Source: an uncultured Latescibacterota bacterium (GTDB lineage: Bacteria; Latescibacterota; UBA2968; UBA8231). Taken from it: 64,000 bases of DNA. How positions within the stretch are numbered: the first letter of the stretch is position 1; the number at the start of each line of letters is the position of its first letter. Of this stretch, positions 1 through 8,601 are shown in pieces. The stretch spans positions 5,898,049 to 5,962,048 of the forward strand of contig OY282352.1 of the NCBI GenBank assembly GCA_958295495.1, written 5' to 3'. The translations under genes were made by a program, and so were the position numbers. Under the pieces are notes generated by a model. It was not told the DNA's origin. It saw only the letters and a list, made by a program, of their open reading frames with translations, and searched no databases.

Positions 1-779
1 TCCGCGTCCTGCGCGAAAGCGACACCCACGTCTTTGTCGATGGCGATGGCAGCCTCGGGTACGCGCCGACCATGCTGGCCACAGAACGCGCCATCGCCAA
101 GGCCAAGGAAAAGGGGCTCGCCATCGGCGCGGCCTGCCACATTGGGCACTACGGCTCAGCCGGGCACTACGTGCGCCGCGCCATGGCGGAAAACTGCGTG
201 GGCTTCTCAGTGCAAGCGTCCTATCCCCAGTACTACCCAAGCAACGACGGCAAGCGCGCCGCCCACTATGGCAACCCGCCCTTGTGCTTTGGCCTGCCCG
301 GGCAAGACGGGCCACCGGTGGTGCTCGACGTGGCCACCTGCATCCTCGCCGACTACCAGCGCGGCGAGCCGATCGAAGCCATTGAAGAGCTAATCCCGGC
401 GGCCTTTTTCAAGTCCATGGGCTACACCGCGGTCGCCACCCTGCTCGGCGGAGCTTTTGTCGGCCAAGGCGGCGACCGCGCCCGCGAGGTTGCCGCGCAA
501 TGGCCAGCGGCGCGCATGGGCAGCTTGATCCTCGTCCTCGACTTGGGCTTCTTCGCGCCCGCTCCGCAAGTGCGTCACGGCGTCGATGAACTGGTGCGCC
601 TAGCGAGCGAGCAGATGATCCCGCTGCGCGGGTACGACGAAGTCACCCTGCCCGGCACGCCCGAACACCGCAACGAGGAAGCGTACGGACGCGACGGCGT
701 CCCCATCGGCTTAGAGGATGCTGCGCGTCTAGCCGAGTGCGGCCGGGCCTTTGGCGTCGCGCCCCCGTGGCTGGACTAA
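1..779 (+). CDS. LDH2-type malate/lactate/ureidoglycolate dehydrogenase, 5' end outside window
   Basis: C-terminal part of an NAD(P)-dependent 2-hydroxyacid dehydrogenase of the LDH2/MDH2 family, which oxidises acids such as malate, L-lactate, ureidoglycolate or 2,3-diketogulonate-type sugar acids. The reading frame is open from base 3, so the true start lies upstream of the window; the first ATG inside (base 72) is internal. Family signs are the HIGHYGSAGHY segment, which corresponds to the conserved catalytic-histidine region, and the LDVATCILADYQ segment. About 258 residues are present of a usual 330-360. It ends 46 bases before a split transketolase, so the two may be co-transcribed and work in sugar-acid catabolism. 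Substrate cannot be told from sequence. Confidence 0.85.
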   Translation, partial: RVLRESDTHVFVDGDGSLGYAPTMLATERAIAKAKEKGLAIGAACHIGHYGSAGHYVRRAMAENCVGFSVQASYPQYYPSNDGKRAAHYGNPPLCFGLPGQDGPPVVLDVATCILADYQRGEPIEAIEELIPAAFFKSMGYTAVATLLGGAFVGQGGDRAREVAAQWPAARMGSLILVLDLGFFAPAPQVRHGVDELVRLASEQMIPLRGYDEVTLPGTPEHRNEEAYGRDGVPIGLEDAARLAECGRAFGVAPPWLD

Positions 780-825
780 GGCCGCGCCGGTTCCTACCTT
801 AACGAACCGCAAAAAGGAGATTTCC

Positions 826-1692
826 ATGAGCCTGACGCCCGCGCGCCACGCCGAGCTCAAGTGCTATGCCATCCAACTGCGCCGCCTAGTCGTCGAGTCG
901 GTACACCACGCTGGGGCCGGCCACTTGGGCGGCCCCATGTCCGCAGCCGAGTTGCTCGTCGCCCTGTACTTCGCCGAACTGAATATCGACCCGACCCAAC
1001 CCCGCGACCAAGACCGCGACCGCTTCATCCTGTCCAAGGGGCACTCCTCGATCGGCCTCTACGCGGCTTTGGCCCTGCGCGGCTTTCTGCCCATTGAGGA
1101 GCTCGCCACCTTTGACGCCATTGACTCCCGCCTACAGGGCCACCCGGACATGAGCGTTCTCCCCGGCCTCGACATGTCCACCGGCTCGCTGGGCCAGGGC
1201 CTGTCGCCCGGCCTCGGCATGGCCCTCGCCGCCCGGCTAAAGGGGCAGGGCTTTCGCACTTGGGTGATGATCGGCGACGGCGACTCGCAGGAAGGGCAGA
1301 TCTGGGAGGCGGCCTTTGTCGCGGCCCGCTACGGCCTCGACAATCTCACCGCCATCCTCGACTGGAACGGCCTCCAGCAATACGGCTGGGCCACTGAAAA
1401 GGGCTACGGCGCGCTCGACCGCTTGGCAGCGCAGGAAAATCCGCTCAGCCGCTGGCGTGCCTTTGGCTGGAACGCCATCGAGACCGATGGCCACGACTTC
1501 CCCGCCATTTTCTCGGCCTTTGCCTCAGCCAAAGCACACCGCGGCCAACCCACCATCATCGTCGCCCGCACGGTCAAGGGCAAAGGGATCTCCTACATGG
1601 AAAACGACTTCAACTGGCACTCCAAACCGGTGACCGACCAAGACCTCAAACAAGCGCAGGACGAGCTCGTCGCCCAGGAGGCTGCCCTGTGA
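826..1692 (+). CDS. Transketolase, N-terminal (thiamine diphosphate-binding) subunit
   Basis: First half of a split transketolase, 288 residues, which with the next gene should transfer two-carbon ketol units in the pentose phosphate pathway or a related sugar route. The thiamine diphosphate motif begins with GDGDSQEG near residue 149 and closes with DWN about 30 residues later; KGHSS near residue 68 is also typical. The ATG at 826 was chosen because AGGAG lies 7 bases upstream and the protein then begins like other family members; the frame is open further upstream (751) without a better start. The stop overlaps the next start by four bases, indicating translational coupling. Split transketolases are common in bacteria and archaea. 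Confidence 0.93.
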   Translation: MSLTPARHAELKCYAIQLRRLVVESVHHAGAGHLGGPMSAAELLVALYFAELNIDPTQPRDQDRDRFILSKGHSSIGLYAALALRGFLPIEELATFDAIDSRLQGHPDMSVLPGLDMSTGSLGQGLSPGLGMALAARLKGQGFRTWVMIGDGDSQEGQIWEAAFVAARYGLDNLTAILDWNGLQQYGWATEKGYGALDRLAAQENPLSRWRAFGWNAIETDGHDFPAIFSAFASAKAHRGQPTIIVARTVKGKGISYMENDFNWHSKPVTDQDLKQAQDELVAQEAAL

Positions 1693-2636
1693 ACCTGTCC
1701 GCCACCGGCGAGATGTTAGCCCAGCGCGACGCCTTCGGCGACGCACTCATCGAACTTATTGACCGCGATCCGCGCGTGTACGTGCTCGACGGCGACTTGG
1801 CCAACTCGACCAAGGCCGACAAAGTCTCCCGCGAGCGACCCGACCGCTTCCTCGAAATGGGCATTGCCGAGCAAAACATGATGGGCGTTGCCGCTGGCAT
1901 GGCCACCTGCGGCCTCGTGCCGTGGCTGAGCAGCTTCGCCTGCTTCATCGTCAACCGCGATCTCGATCAGGTCCGCGTCGTCGTCGCCCAGCCCAATCTC
2001 CCGGTCAGACTCTGCGGTGCCTACTCGGGCCTGTTGACCGGCAAAACCGGCAAAACCCACCAAGAAGTCGCCGACCTCTCCGTCATGCGGGCCATGCCGA
2101 ATATGACCGTCTTGGCCCCGGCCGATGCCGTAGAAGTCCGCGCCTGTATGCTGGTGGCCAACGACCTGCCCGGCCCGGTGTACGTGCGCATGACGCGCGA
2201 CCCAGAGCCGGTCATCTTTCCGGCGGACTACGAGTTTGCGCTGGGCCGCGCCTTTGCCGTGCGCGAGGGCACGGACGTCGCCCTCATATCCACGGGGGCC
2301 CAAACCCCGCGCTGCCTCGCTGCGGCCGACGAATTGGCGCACGAGGGGATCTCGGCGCTCGTCCTGCACGTGCCGACCCTCAAGCCGCTCGATGCAGACG
2401 CCATTGTCGCCGCGGCCGAGCAGACGGGCCGCGTAGTAACGGCCGAAGACCACACGATCATCGGCGGCTTGGGCGGCGCGGTTGCCGAGGTGCTGGGCGA
2501 GCGGCGTCCCACGCCCATGCGGCGCGTCGGCATCCGCGACGTATTCGGCGAATCCGCACCCAACGAGGATCTACTACAAAAATATGGCCTGACCCCCAGG
2601 CACGTCGCCCAAGCGGCGCGGGTGCTGCTCTCTTGA
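1689..2636 (+). CDS. Transketolase, C-terminal (pyrimidine-binding) subunit
   Basis: Second half of the split transketolase, 315 residues, carrying the pyrimidine-binding domain and the C-terminal domain. The segment MGIAEQNMMG (residues 57-66) contains the glutamate (E61) expected to activate the cofactor. It starts at a GTG that overlaps the stop of the N-terminal subunit in a GTGA arrangement, so the two are made from one message at matched levels. Length fits the family. Because the upstream gene is an LDH2-type dehydrogenase, the pair may serve a sugar or sugar-acid pathway rather than the core pentose phosphate cycle; this is inference. A 196-base gap with a transcription terminator follows. 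Confidence 0.93.
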   Translation: MNLSATGEMLAQRDAFGDALIELIDRDPRVYVLDGDLANSTKADKVSRERPDRFLEMGIAEQNMMGVAAGMATCGLVPWLSSFACFIVNRDLDQVRVVVAQPNLPVRLCGAYSGLLTGKTGKTHQEVADLSVMRAMPNMTVLAPADAVEVRACMLVANDLPGPVYVRMTRDPEPVIFPADYEFALGRAFAVREGTDVALISTGAQTPRCLAAADELAHEGISALVLHVPTLKPLDADAIVAAAEQTGRVVTAEDHTIIGGLGGAVAEVLGERRPTPMRRVGIRDVFGESAPNEDLLQKYGLTPRHVAQAARVLLS

Positions 2637-2769
2637 CCGTCGCATCCAAATACCCGTAATTAAGGAACATTCATTTACCGCAACCGATAACCACAAAGCT
2701 GCTGATGACCCAACATACTGGGTTTACTTCAGGGTGTTTGTTCGCCAGCAGAAGCTCATACGATTCATT

Positions 2770-2801
2770 AGAGTGCATCATCTCAGATGCACTCTTTTTC
2801 T
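2770..2801 (+). terminator. Intrinsic terminator after the transketolase operon
   Basis: A perfect 10-bp stem (2770-2779 with 2786-2795) and a six-base loop are followed by a T-rich run. The hairpin probably ends the dehydrogenase-transketolase transcript. Its position 38 bases before the ATG at 2833 argues against the longer reading frame of the next gene, which would run through the hairpin. The rest of 2637-2832 shows no gene. Confidence 0.8.
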
Positions 2802-2832
2802 TTGGCCGATGCCACGGGAAACGAGAGGCCAC

Positions 2833-3549
2833 ATGAAAGAGGGTTTGTTGCAACTGTTGAAGCTCCAAGAAGTCGATAAAAAGCTCTTCGAGCTCGAAGA
2901 GGCCAAAGAAAAATATCCCGCTGAAATCGCCCTGCGTCGCAGCGAGATAGCAGAAGCGCGGTCCGTCTTGGCCGCTCTAGAGGCCCAGAGCGCGGAGTTT
3001 GAAAAGCAGCAGCGGCACTGCGAGCGCGAGATCGAAAGCGGCAAGGCCACCCTGAGCGAGCGCGAGGGGCGCTTTGCCGTGGTAACCACCAACAAGGAAT
3101 ACGATTCCCTCCAGCTCGAGATTGAGATTTGCAAAAAGGCCATTGCCGAGCACGAGACCCAGTCGCTCAAAGCCATTGAGAACCTAGAGCGGATTGAGGA
3201 GAAGATCGCCGAAGCACAAGGCGCTTTTGAGGAGGTCCGCGCGGCCGAGCAAGAGCGCATTGACGAGCTCGAAGGCCAGCTCAGCACCATGCAGGAGCAA
3301 ATCGACGAAGTCGTAGCGAGCCGGCGGGTGGTCGCCAAGGGCATCGAGGACATCGATACCCAATTGCTGCGGACGTACGAGAGCAAGAAGGGGCGGCACG
3401 GGATTCGCGTCGCGGCCGTACACAGGGAGGCTTGCGGTGCTTGCTACTACCAGATGCCCGCCCAAATCCTCAACGAGGTCCGCATCGGTGGCCACGTCAT
3501 CTTCTGCGAGAGCTGCGGCACCATCATGGTCTGGGACGACCAATCTTGA
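2833..3549 (+). CDS. Coiled-coil protein with C-terminal C4 zinc ribbon
   Basis: A 238-residue protein of the CT398-like/C4-type zinc-ribbon family found widely in bacteria and often encoded near rnpB. Residues 1-180 are strongly charged and heptad-like, predicting a long helical hairpin. The C-terminus carries two CxxC pairs, C201/C204 and C225/C228, which form the zinc ribbon. The molecular role is not well established; proposals involve binding nucleic acid or acting as a scaffold, so no specific function is claimed. The ATG at 2833 is preceded by GAGAGG; an upstream in-frame start at 2734 would place the terminator at 2770 inside the gene and is rejected. The RNase P RNA follows three bases after the stop. 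Confidence 0.85.
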   Translation: MKEGLLQLLKLQEVDKKLFELEEAKEKYPAEIALRRSEIAEARSVLAALEAQSAEFEKQQRHCEREIESGKATLSEREGRFAVVTTNKEYDSLQLEIEICKKAIAEHETQSLKAIENLERIEEKIAEAQGAFEEVRAAEQERIDELEGQLSTMQEQIDEVVASRRVVAKGIEDIDTQLLRTYESKKGRHGIRVAAVHREACGACYYQMPAQILNEVRIGGHVIFCESCGTIMVWDDQS

Positions 3550-3552
3550 CTT

Positions 3553-3930
3553 TGGGAGGAGTACGTCGGGCGGGCGCGCTAGCGGCCCCTAGCGGCTGCT
3601 GGTGAGGAAAGTCCGAGCTCCACAGGACAGGATGCTGGGTAACGCCCAGGGGGGGCGACCCCACAGACAGTGCCACAGAAAACACACCGCCCAGTTTGCT
3701 GGGTAAGGTTGAAAAGGTGAGGTAAGAGCTCACCGCACCTGCGGCGACGCAGGTGGCAGGGTAAACCTCATCCGGAGCAAGGCTAAGTAGGGGAGAAGAG
3801 GTGGTCCGCCTCGCTATATTCCCGGGTAGGCCGCACCGAGGCGGCCGGGCAACCGCCGCCCCAGATGAATGCCCGCACAGCGCGCTTTAGGCGCGTGGAC
3901 AGAACTCGGCTTATAGACTCACTCCTCCCA
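3553..3930 (+). ncRNA. rnpB: RNase P RNA, bacterial class A
   Basis: Catalytic RNA that removes 5' leaders from tRNA precursors. The most conserved blocks are present: GAGGAAAGTCCGAGCTCC near 3603 and the matching 3' block ACAGAACTCGGCTTATAGAC at 3899-3918, which together form helix P4. The internal block CAGGGTAAACCTCATCCG and the ACAGTGCCACAGAAA segment are also typical. The ends are set by helix P1: 3553-3562 pairs fully with 3921-3930. Length (about 378 bases) fits class A. It sits between the zinc-ribbon gene and a strong terminator, so it may be read from its own promoter or through the upstream gene. Confidence 0.97.
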
Positions 3931-3974
3931 CACCCGGGGCCCGGCGGCTCCGGGTGATTTTTCTTTCTTTGGAG
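3931..3974 (+). terminator. Intrinsic terminator of rnpB
   Basis: A 7-bp GC stem, CACCCGG (3931-3937) with CCGGGTG (3950-3956), with further pairing possible in the loop, is followed by ATTTTTCTTTCTTT. It directly abuts the P1 helix of RNase P RNA. Confidence 0.85.
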
Positions 3975-3980
3975 AGCTAT

Positions 3981-5051
3981 ATGTTCCCTCTGATCGCCGC
4001 GCTGGTCTTGACTGCCGCGCCGCTTCCCGCCCAACAGGCCGAGCACTACGCAATCGAGCCTCTGGTCTCGCAGCTAGCCAAAGGCTATATCGACTGGACG
4101 CAACACGCGCTGTTTGCCTATGGCGACGGCATTGCGCCCGCGGCTGTCGCCGACCCGGTGCAGCAGCGGCTCCACGGGTTGCGCAATGCCCGGGACGCGG
4201 CGTTCCGCAACATGCACAAACTCATCGGCCAAGTGCGCCTCAACGCCGATACCCAACTGCAAGACGCTGGACTCAATCGCGATTTTCAAGCACTCGCCCG
4301 CGTGGCCATTGGCTCGCAAAGCGAGGACCAAGGGCACTACCGCATCGCCGTGCGGCTGCTTCTGCTAGGCGATTTCGCGGCCGCGGTGCTGCCCCAAGTC
4401 GAGCCTATAGACCCAAGATCATACGACCTGAGCCGCTTCGACGGCTCCCCCGCAGGGCCAGTCGTCGCTGATTCCCTTGCGCCACCAGCTACCCCCGATT
4501 CCCTCGCACTGGCTACCCCCGATTCGCTAACGACGCCAGCCACCCCCGATTCCCTCGCGGCAGACGAGCTCGTGTTTTTCGTGCCCGAGGCCCCCTACAC
4601 GGGCCTGCTCATCGACGTTCGCGGCCTCGGGCTGCAACCAAGCGTAGCACCGCAAGTGCTCAGTACAGAAGGGCACGTAATTCACGGCGCAGCCACCGTG
4701 GACCGCAGCCTCGCCACCGACTACGGAGTCGCGGGCTACGACGACGACATCGACCGCGCCTACAAAAGCGAACGGCTCGGCGGGGAGGAGGCCAACCCTT
4801 TCGTCGTCAAGGCCACGGGCACGGCTGGTCGCTACTCGGGCGACGCCATCCTCGACAACTTCGATGCCGCACAGGTCCTGCAAGCCGACGAGGTCGGCGA
4901 CTTTTTGCGCCAAGGCCGGGTGACCTTCCTCCTCGGCCCCGCGCCAGCGGCCTTTGATTCCACCTATACCGATTCTGTTTTCATATTAGAAGGGAAGGAA
5001 CATGAGTTTGAGCTTTACCGAGAAATGGAACCAAGCGACGCGGCGGAATAA
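3981..5051 (+). CDS. Secreted protein of unknown function with TPDSL repeats
   Basis: A 356-residue protein I do not recognise. The first about 18 residues (MFPLIAALVLTAAPLPAQ) look like a signal peptide with an AXA-type cleavage region. A central Pro/Ser/Thr-rich linker contains four near-copies of the unit TPDSLA or TPDSLT (DNA 4490-4560), a likely flexible spacer between an N-terminal alpha-helical part and a C-terminal mixed part. The ATG at 3981 is chosen for the GGAGAG seven bases upstream; an earlier in-frame ATG (3954) lies within the rnpB terminator. Its 3' end overlaps the start of pyrF by 50 bases in another frame, which is unusually long for unrelated genes. Confidence 0.6.
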   Translation: MFPLIAALVLTAAPLPAQQAEHYAIEPLVSQLAKGYIDWTQHALFAYGDGIAPAAVADPVQQRLHGLRNARDAAFRNMHKLIGQVRLNADTQLQDAGLNRDFQALARVAIGSQSEDQGHYRIAVRLLLLGDFAAAVLPQVEPIDPRSYDLSRFDGSPAGPVVADSLAPPATPDSLALATPDSLTTPATPDSLAADELVFFVPEAPYTGLLIDVRGLGLQPSVAPQVLSTEGHVIHGAATVDRSLATDYGVAGYDDDIDRAYKSERLGGEEANPFVVKATGTAGRYSGDAILDNFDAAQVLQADEVGDFLRQGRVTFLLGPAPAAFDSTYTDSVFILEGKEHEFELYREMEPSDAAE

Positions 5052-5817
5052 CTCGCTGGTCTGCGTCGGGCTAGATGCCGATCCCGCGCAGCTACCCGCC
5101 AGCGTCCGCGCCAAAGCCGATCCCGTCCTCTACTTCAACCAGCAAATCATCGACGTCACCTGCGACCTCGTCTGCTGCTACAAGCCCAATTTCGCTTTTT
5201 ATAGTGCCCTCGGTGCCGACGGCTTTGCCACGCTCAAACGCACCCTCGACCACATTCCCGCGGACATCCCCGTGCTCATCGACGCCAAGGTCGGCGACAT
5301 AGGCAATGTGGCCGCGCAATACGCCCGCGCCTTCTACGAGCTCCTCGGCGGCGACGCGCTGACGGTGACTCCCTATATGGGGGCAGACTGCGTCGCGCCC
5401 TTCACCGCGTACAAAGACCGCACCACCTTTCTCGTCTGCCTGACCTCCAACCGAGGGGCCGACGATTTTCAGAAGGACCCTCTAGGCGACCGGCCCCTGT
5501 ACGAGCAGGTCGTCGCCAAGGCACGCGCTTGGAACGCGGCCAACAACATCGGACTCGTCGTCGGGGCGACCCAACCAGCCGGCTTGGCCCGCGTCCGCGC
5601 CTTGGCCCCGGATATGCCCTTGCTCATCCCCGGCATCGGCGCCCAAAGCGGCGATATTGCAGCGGCGGTCAAAAACGGCTGCGACAGCCGCGGCGCGGGC
5701 ATCCTCATCAATTCCTCGCGCGGCATCCTCTACGCCTCCCCCGGCAGCGATTTCGCGGCCGCGGCCCGGCAGGCGACCCTCGCGCTGCGCGACGCCATCA
5801 ACGCCCACCGTCCCTGA
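5002..5817 (+). CDS. pyrF: Orotidine 5'-phosphate decarboxylase, type 2
   Basis: Catalyses the last step of UMP synthesis, decarboxylating OMP in the cytoplasm. The 271-residue protein shows the order of conserved blocks seen in the longer (type 2) bacterial and archaeal family: CVGLDADP, YKPNFAFY, the catalytic loop LIDAKVGDIG with its Asp/Lys/Asp residues, TVTPYMG, LIPGIGAQSGD and INSSRGI near the phosphate-binding end. The ATG has AAGGAA just upstream and lies inside the preceding secreted-protein gene, overlapping by 50 bases in another frame. No other pyrimidine genes are nearby. Assignment is secure from motif content. Confidence 0.94.
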   Translation: MSLSFTEKWNQATRRNNSLVCVGLDADPAQLPASVRAKADPVLYFNQQIIDVTCDLVCCYKPNFAFYSALGADGFATLKRTLDHIPADIPVLIDAKVGDIGNVAAQYARAFYELLGGDALTVTPYMGADCVAPFTAYKDRTTFLVCLTSNRGADDFQKDPLGDRPLYEQVVAKARAWNAANNIGLVVGATQPAGLARVRALAPDMPLLIPGIGAQSGDIAAAVKNGCDSRGAGILINSSRGILYASPGSDFAAAARQATLALRDAINAHRP

Positions 5818-5865
5818 GCCGTTGTTGCCATCGTCCATAGCTATCTCTATTTTTTTGCAACGAGT

Positions 5866-5943
5866 CGGGGTGTGGCGCAGCCCGGTTAGCGCACCTGCTT
5901 TGGGAGCAGGATGTCGTCGGTTCGAATCCGACCACCCCGACCA
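5866..5943 (+). tRNA. tRNA-Pro, anticodon UGG, CCA encoded
   Basis: The acceptor stem CGGGGTG (5866-5872) pairs with CACCCCG (5933-5939). The anticodon stem CCTGC/GCAGG encloses the loop TTTGGGA, giving anticodon TGG (5901-5903) for CCN proline codons. The T arm has the standard GGTTCGAATCC. The discriminator A5940 is followed by an encoded CCA (5941-5943). Confidence 0.97.
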
Positions 5944-6001
5944 CAACTCTTCCCTTCCCCCCCACAGCGAAATTCGCGGCCCTTCACGGCAAGGATGAAT
6001 C

Positions 6002-7339
6002 ATGGCGCGAGAAATCAAGGCTTTGCTCGACGAGGAAATCGCTGCTTACGCAGCGCGCAATCCCCGCTCGCTCGCGATGTTTGCGCGGGCCAAGCAATCG
6101 CTGCCGGGCGGCAACACCCGCACTGGTGTTCACATTGACCCTTTTCCCCTATATGCCGACCGCGGCGAGGGGGCCTATCTCTACGACATCGACGGCCACG
6201 GCCTGATCGACTTCGTCAACAACAACACGGCCCTGCCCTTGGGCCACGCCCATCCCGCCATCGTCGCCGCCCTGCGGGACCAAATCGCCCTTGGCACTGG
6301 GTTTTCGCGGCCCCTCGCCCTCGAAGTGGAAATGGCCGAACTGCTCCGCGCGCGCATGCCCGCGCTGGAGAAAGTGCGCTTTTGCTCCTCGGGCACCGAG
6401 GCCGTGCTCAACGCCCTGCGGGTGGCGCGGGCGCGTACCGGGCGCACCAAGATCGCCAAGTTCGAGGGGGCCTATCACGGGATAGACGACAGCGCACTGG
6501 TGAGCTACTTGCCGCCGCTGGGACCGGAGTTAGGTCCAGCCGGCAAACCGCAGGGCGTGGCCTCCTCGGCCGGGCTGATGGCCCATACCCTCGACGAGGT
6601 GGTCGTGCTGCCGTTCAACGACTCGCCGGCCTGCGCCGAGATTATCGGCGACTGCGCCCAAGAGCTGGCCGCCGTGATCGTGGATCCGCTTTCCACTGCC
6701 GCCGGGCTGGCCCTGCCAGAGGCCGGTTTTTTGCCGCGTCTGCGCGAGGCGACCACCCGCGCCGGTGCCCTGCTGATCTTCGACGAAATCGTCAGCTTCC
6801 GCTTCGGCCCGGGCGGGACGCACACGGCCTACCAAGTGCGGCCCGATCTGGTCTGTTTGGGCAAGGTAATCGCCGGTGGGACGCCCGGTGCGGCCTTCGG
6901 CGGCCGCGCCGACGCCATGGACCTATACGACCCAGCCGACGGGCCACCTATTCAACAGTCCGGCACCTTCAACGCCAACCCCATCGCCCTAGTCGCCGGC
7001 TTGCAGACCCTCCAAGCACTAACCCCAGAGGCTTACGAGCAGATGGAAGGGCTGGCGCGGCGGGCCGCGGCGGGGTTGCAGGCCGCGTTTGGCGAGGCCG
7101 GGATCGCCGTGCAGGTGGTCGTAGCCGGGTCCATATTCCGGCTGTATTTCCTCGACCAGCCGCCGCGCAATTTCCGCGAAGCAGCACTAGACGACGCCCA
7201 GATGCACCGCTGGTTGTTCTTCGCCCTGCTCAACAGGGGGCTGTACACGCGGATGGGCGGCAATGTGTCGCTGGCGACCGAGACTCATCACATCGACGCG
7301 CTGGTGCAGGGGGTGCGCGAGGTGGTGCAAGTGCTGTAA
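6002..7339 (+). CDS. Class III PLP aminotransferase / glutamate-1-semialdehyde aminomutase-like
   Basis: A 445-residue cytoplasmic PLP enzyme of the class III aminotransferase family, in the subgroup annotated as glutamate-1-semialdehyde 2,1-aminomutase-like. Evidence is the N-terminal PGGNTR segment, GHAHPAIVAAL, CSSGTEAVLNALRVAR (cofactor phosphate site), FDEIVSFR (Asp to pyridine nitrogen) and LGKVIAGG with the Schiff-base lysine K288. It may be HemL, but in genomes like this such genes often act in amino-sugar or amino-acid catabolism. No heme genes lie nearby and a sugar dehydrogenase follows, so the exact reaction is left open. The ATG at 6002 follows GGCAAGGATG-like sequence close to the start; the tRNA gene ends 58 bases upstream. 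Confidence 0.87.
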   Translation: MAREIKALLDEEIAAYAARNPRSLAMFARAKQSLPGGNTRTGVHIDPFPLYADRGEGAYLYDIDGHGLIDFVNNNTALPLGHAHPAIVAALRDQIALGTGFSRPLALEVEMAELLRARMPALEKVRFCSSGTEAVLNALRVARARTGRTKIAKFEGAYHGIDDSALVSYLPPLGPELGPAGKPQGVASSAGLMAHTLDEVVVLPFNDSPACAEIIGDCAQELAAVIVDPLSTAAGLALPEAGFLPRLREATTRAGALLIFDEIVSFRFGPGGTHTAYQVRPDLVCLGKVIAGGTPGAAFGGRADAMDLYDPADGPPIQQSGTFNANPIALVAGLQTLQALTPEAYEQMEGLARRAAAGLQAAFGEAGIAVQVVVAGSIFRLYFLDQPPRNFREAALDDAQMHRWLFFALLNRGLYTRMGGNVSLATETHHIDALVQGVREVVQVL

Positions 7340-7384
7340 CATCCCGCATGGCGGCATTCATTCCTTTGGAGTTTGTCCCTGAGC

Positions 7385-8527
7385 ATGGTTACAAGAAGAA
7401 CCATGAAATACAGCATCTCCCTAGTTTGCATCCTCGCTGCCGCAGGGGACGCGGCGGCCCAACAGATCATCCAATCCGAAGAACACACCTTTCGCGTCGA
7501 GACCTTTGCCACCGGCTTAGGGGTGCCGTGGGGCCTCGCTTTTCTGCCCGATGGGCGCTTGTTGGTCACCGAGCGCGAGGGGTGGCTGCGCATCATCGGC
7601 ACAGACGGCGCGATTTCGCCGCCCATCGACGGCGTACCGAGGGTGCGCGTCGAGGGACAGGGCGGGCTGATGGACGTGGCCTTGCACCCTCAGTACGCGG
7701 AGACCGGCTGGATTTACCTCAGTTACTCGGATCCGCTGCCCGGGCCGCTGGGCGGCATGCTGAGCTATACGGCCATCAGCCGCGGGCGACTACAAGCGGA
7801 GCGGTTGGTCGATGTGGAAGTGGTTTATCGCGCCCCGGATCAGTTCTACACTCGGCACTCCCACCACTATGGCTCGCGCATCGTCTTCGACCGCGAGGGC
7901 TACCTGTACTTTGCGATCGGCGACCGTGGCCAGCGGTCCCTCGCCCAGAACGTGAAGCTGCCCCACGGCAAGATCCACCGCTTGCACGACAGCGGCGGCG
8001 TACCGGCCGACAACCCTTTCGTCGGGCGCGACGGGGCCATTCCGTCAATCTGGTCCTACGGCCACCGCAACCCCCAGGGGCTGGCCCTGCACCCGGCGAC
8101 TGGCCAGTTGTGGGCGGCCGAGCACGGCCCCAAAGGCGACGAACTCAACCACGTACGCCGCGGCCTAAACTACGGCTGGCCGGTCATTACCTACGGCATC
8201 AACTACGACGGCACACCCATTACCGACCAAACCCACGCCGAGGGCATGGAGCAGCCGCAGACCTATTGGATGCCGTCAATAGCGGTCTGCGGCATTGACT
8301 TTTACACCGGGGAGCACTTCGGCAACTGGCAAAACGACCTGCTGGCTACCTCGCTGCGCTTCAATCGCCTGCACCGGCTGCGATTGGCGGGCACAGAAGT
8401 GGTACACGAGGAGATCGTTTACCAAGGCCAGTCGCGGATGCGCGACGTACAGACCGGGCCGGACGGCGCGATCTATCTCGCAGTGGAAGACCCAGGGCGA
8501 ATTTTGCGGCTGGTGCCGATGGAGTAG
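7385..8527 (+). CDS. Secreted PQQ-dependent sugar (aldose/sorbosone) dehydrogenase
   Basis: Six-bladed beta-propeller of the glucose/sorbosone dehydrogenase family (soluble GDH, YliI type), about 380 residues, which would oxidise aldoses in the periplasm using PQQ. Family blocks are VPWGLAFLPDGRLLVTER, GGLMDVALHP, HYGSRIVFDREGYLYF and IWSYGHRNPQGLALHP, where the histidine and arginine/asparagine residues line the PQQ site. The N-terminus is a signal peptide ending near AAAQQ. ATG 7385 (GGAG upstream) and ATG 7403 are both possible starts; the latter begins directly with the hydrophobic signal. No PQQ synthesis genes are visible in the window. Confidence 0.88.
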   Translation: MVTRRTMKYSISLVCILAAAGDAAAQQIIQSEEHTFRVETFATGLGVPWGLAFLPDGRLLVTEREGWLRIIGTDGAISPPIDGVPRVRVEGQGGLMDVALHPQYAETGWIYLSYSDPLPGPLGGMLSYTAISRGRLQAERLVDVEVVYRAPDQFYTRHSHHYGSRIVFDREGYLYFAIGDRGQRSLAQNVKLPHGKIHRLHDSGGVPADNPFVGRDGAIPSIWSYGHRNPQGLALHPATGQLWAAEHGPKGDELNHVRRGLNYGWPVITYGINYDGTPITDQTHAEGMEQPQTYWMPSIAVCGIDFYTGEHFGNWQNDLLATSLRFNRLHRLRLAGTEVVHEEIVYQGQSRMRDVQTGPDGAIYLAVEDPGRILRLVPME

Positions 8528-8601
8528 GCCGGTGAGACGAAAGCAGTCCCCCTCGCAGCGTATTACAGTCCTCTAGTCGCCATGGGCAAGGACAAAGATA
8601 G

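Noticed and set aside
2734..2832. A longer N-terminus for the zinc-ribbon protein
   Set aside because: It would be translated through a strong terminator hairpin and does not resemble the family's start.
6382..8298. A 638-codon open frame across the aminotransferase and sugar dehydrogenase genes
   Set aside because: It is an arginine-rich off-frame reading of two well-supported genes on the same strand, caused by high GC at third positions.
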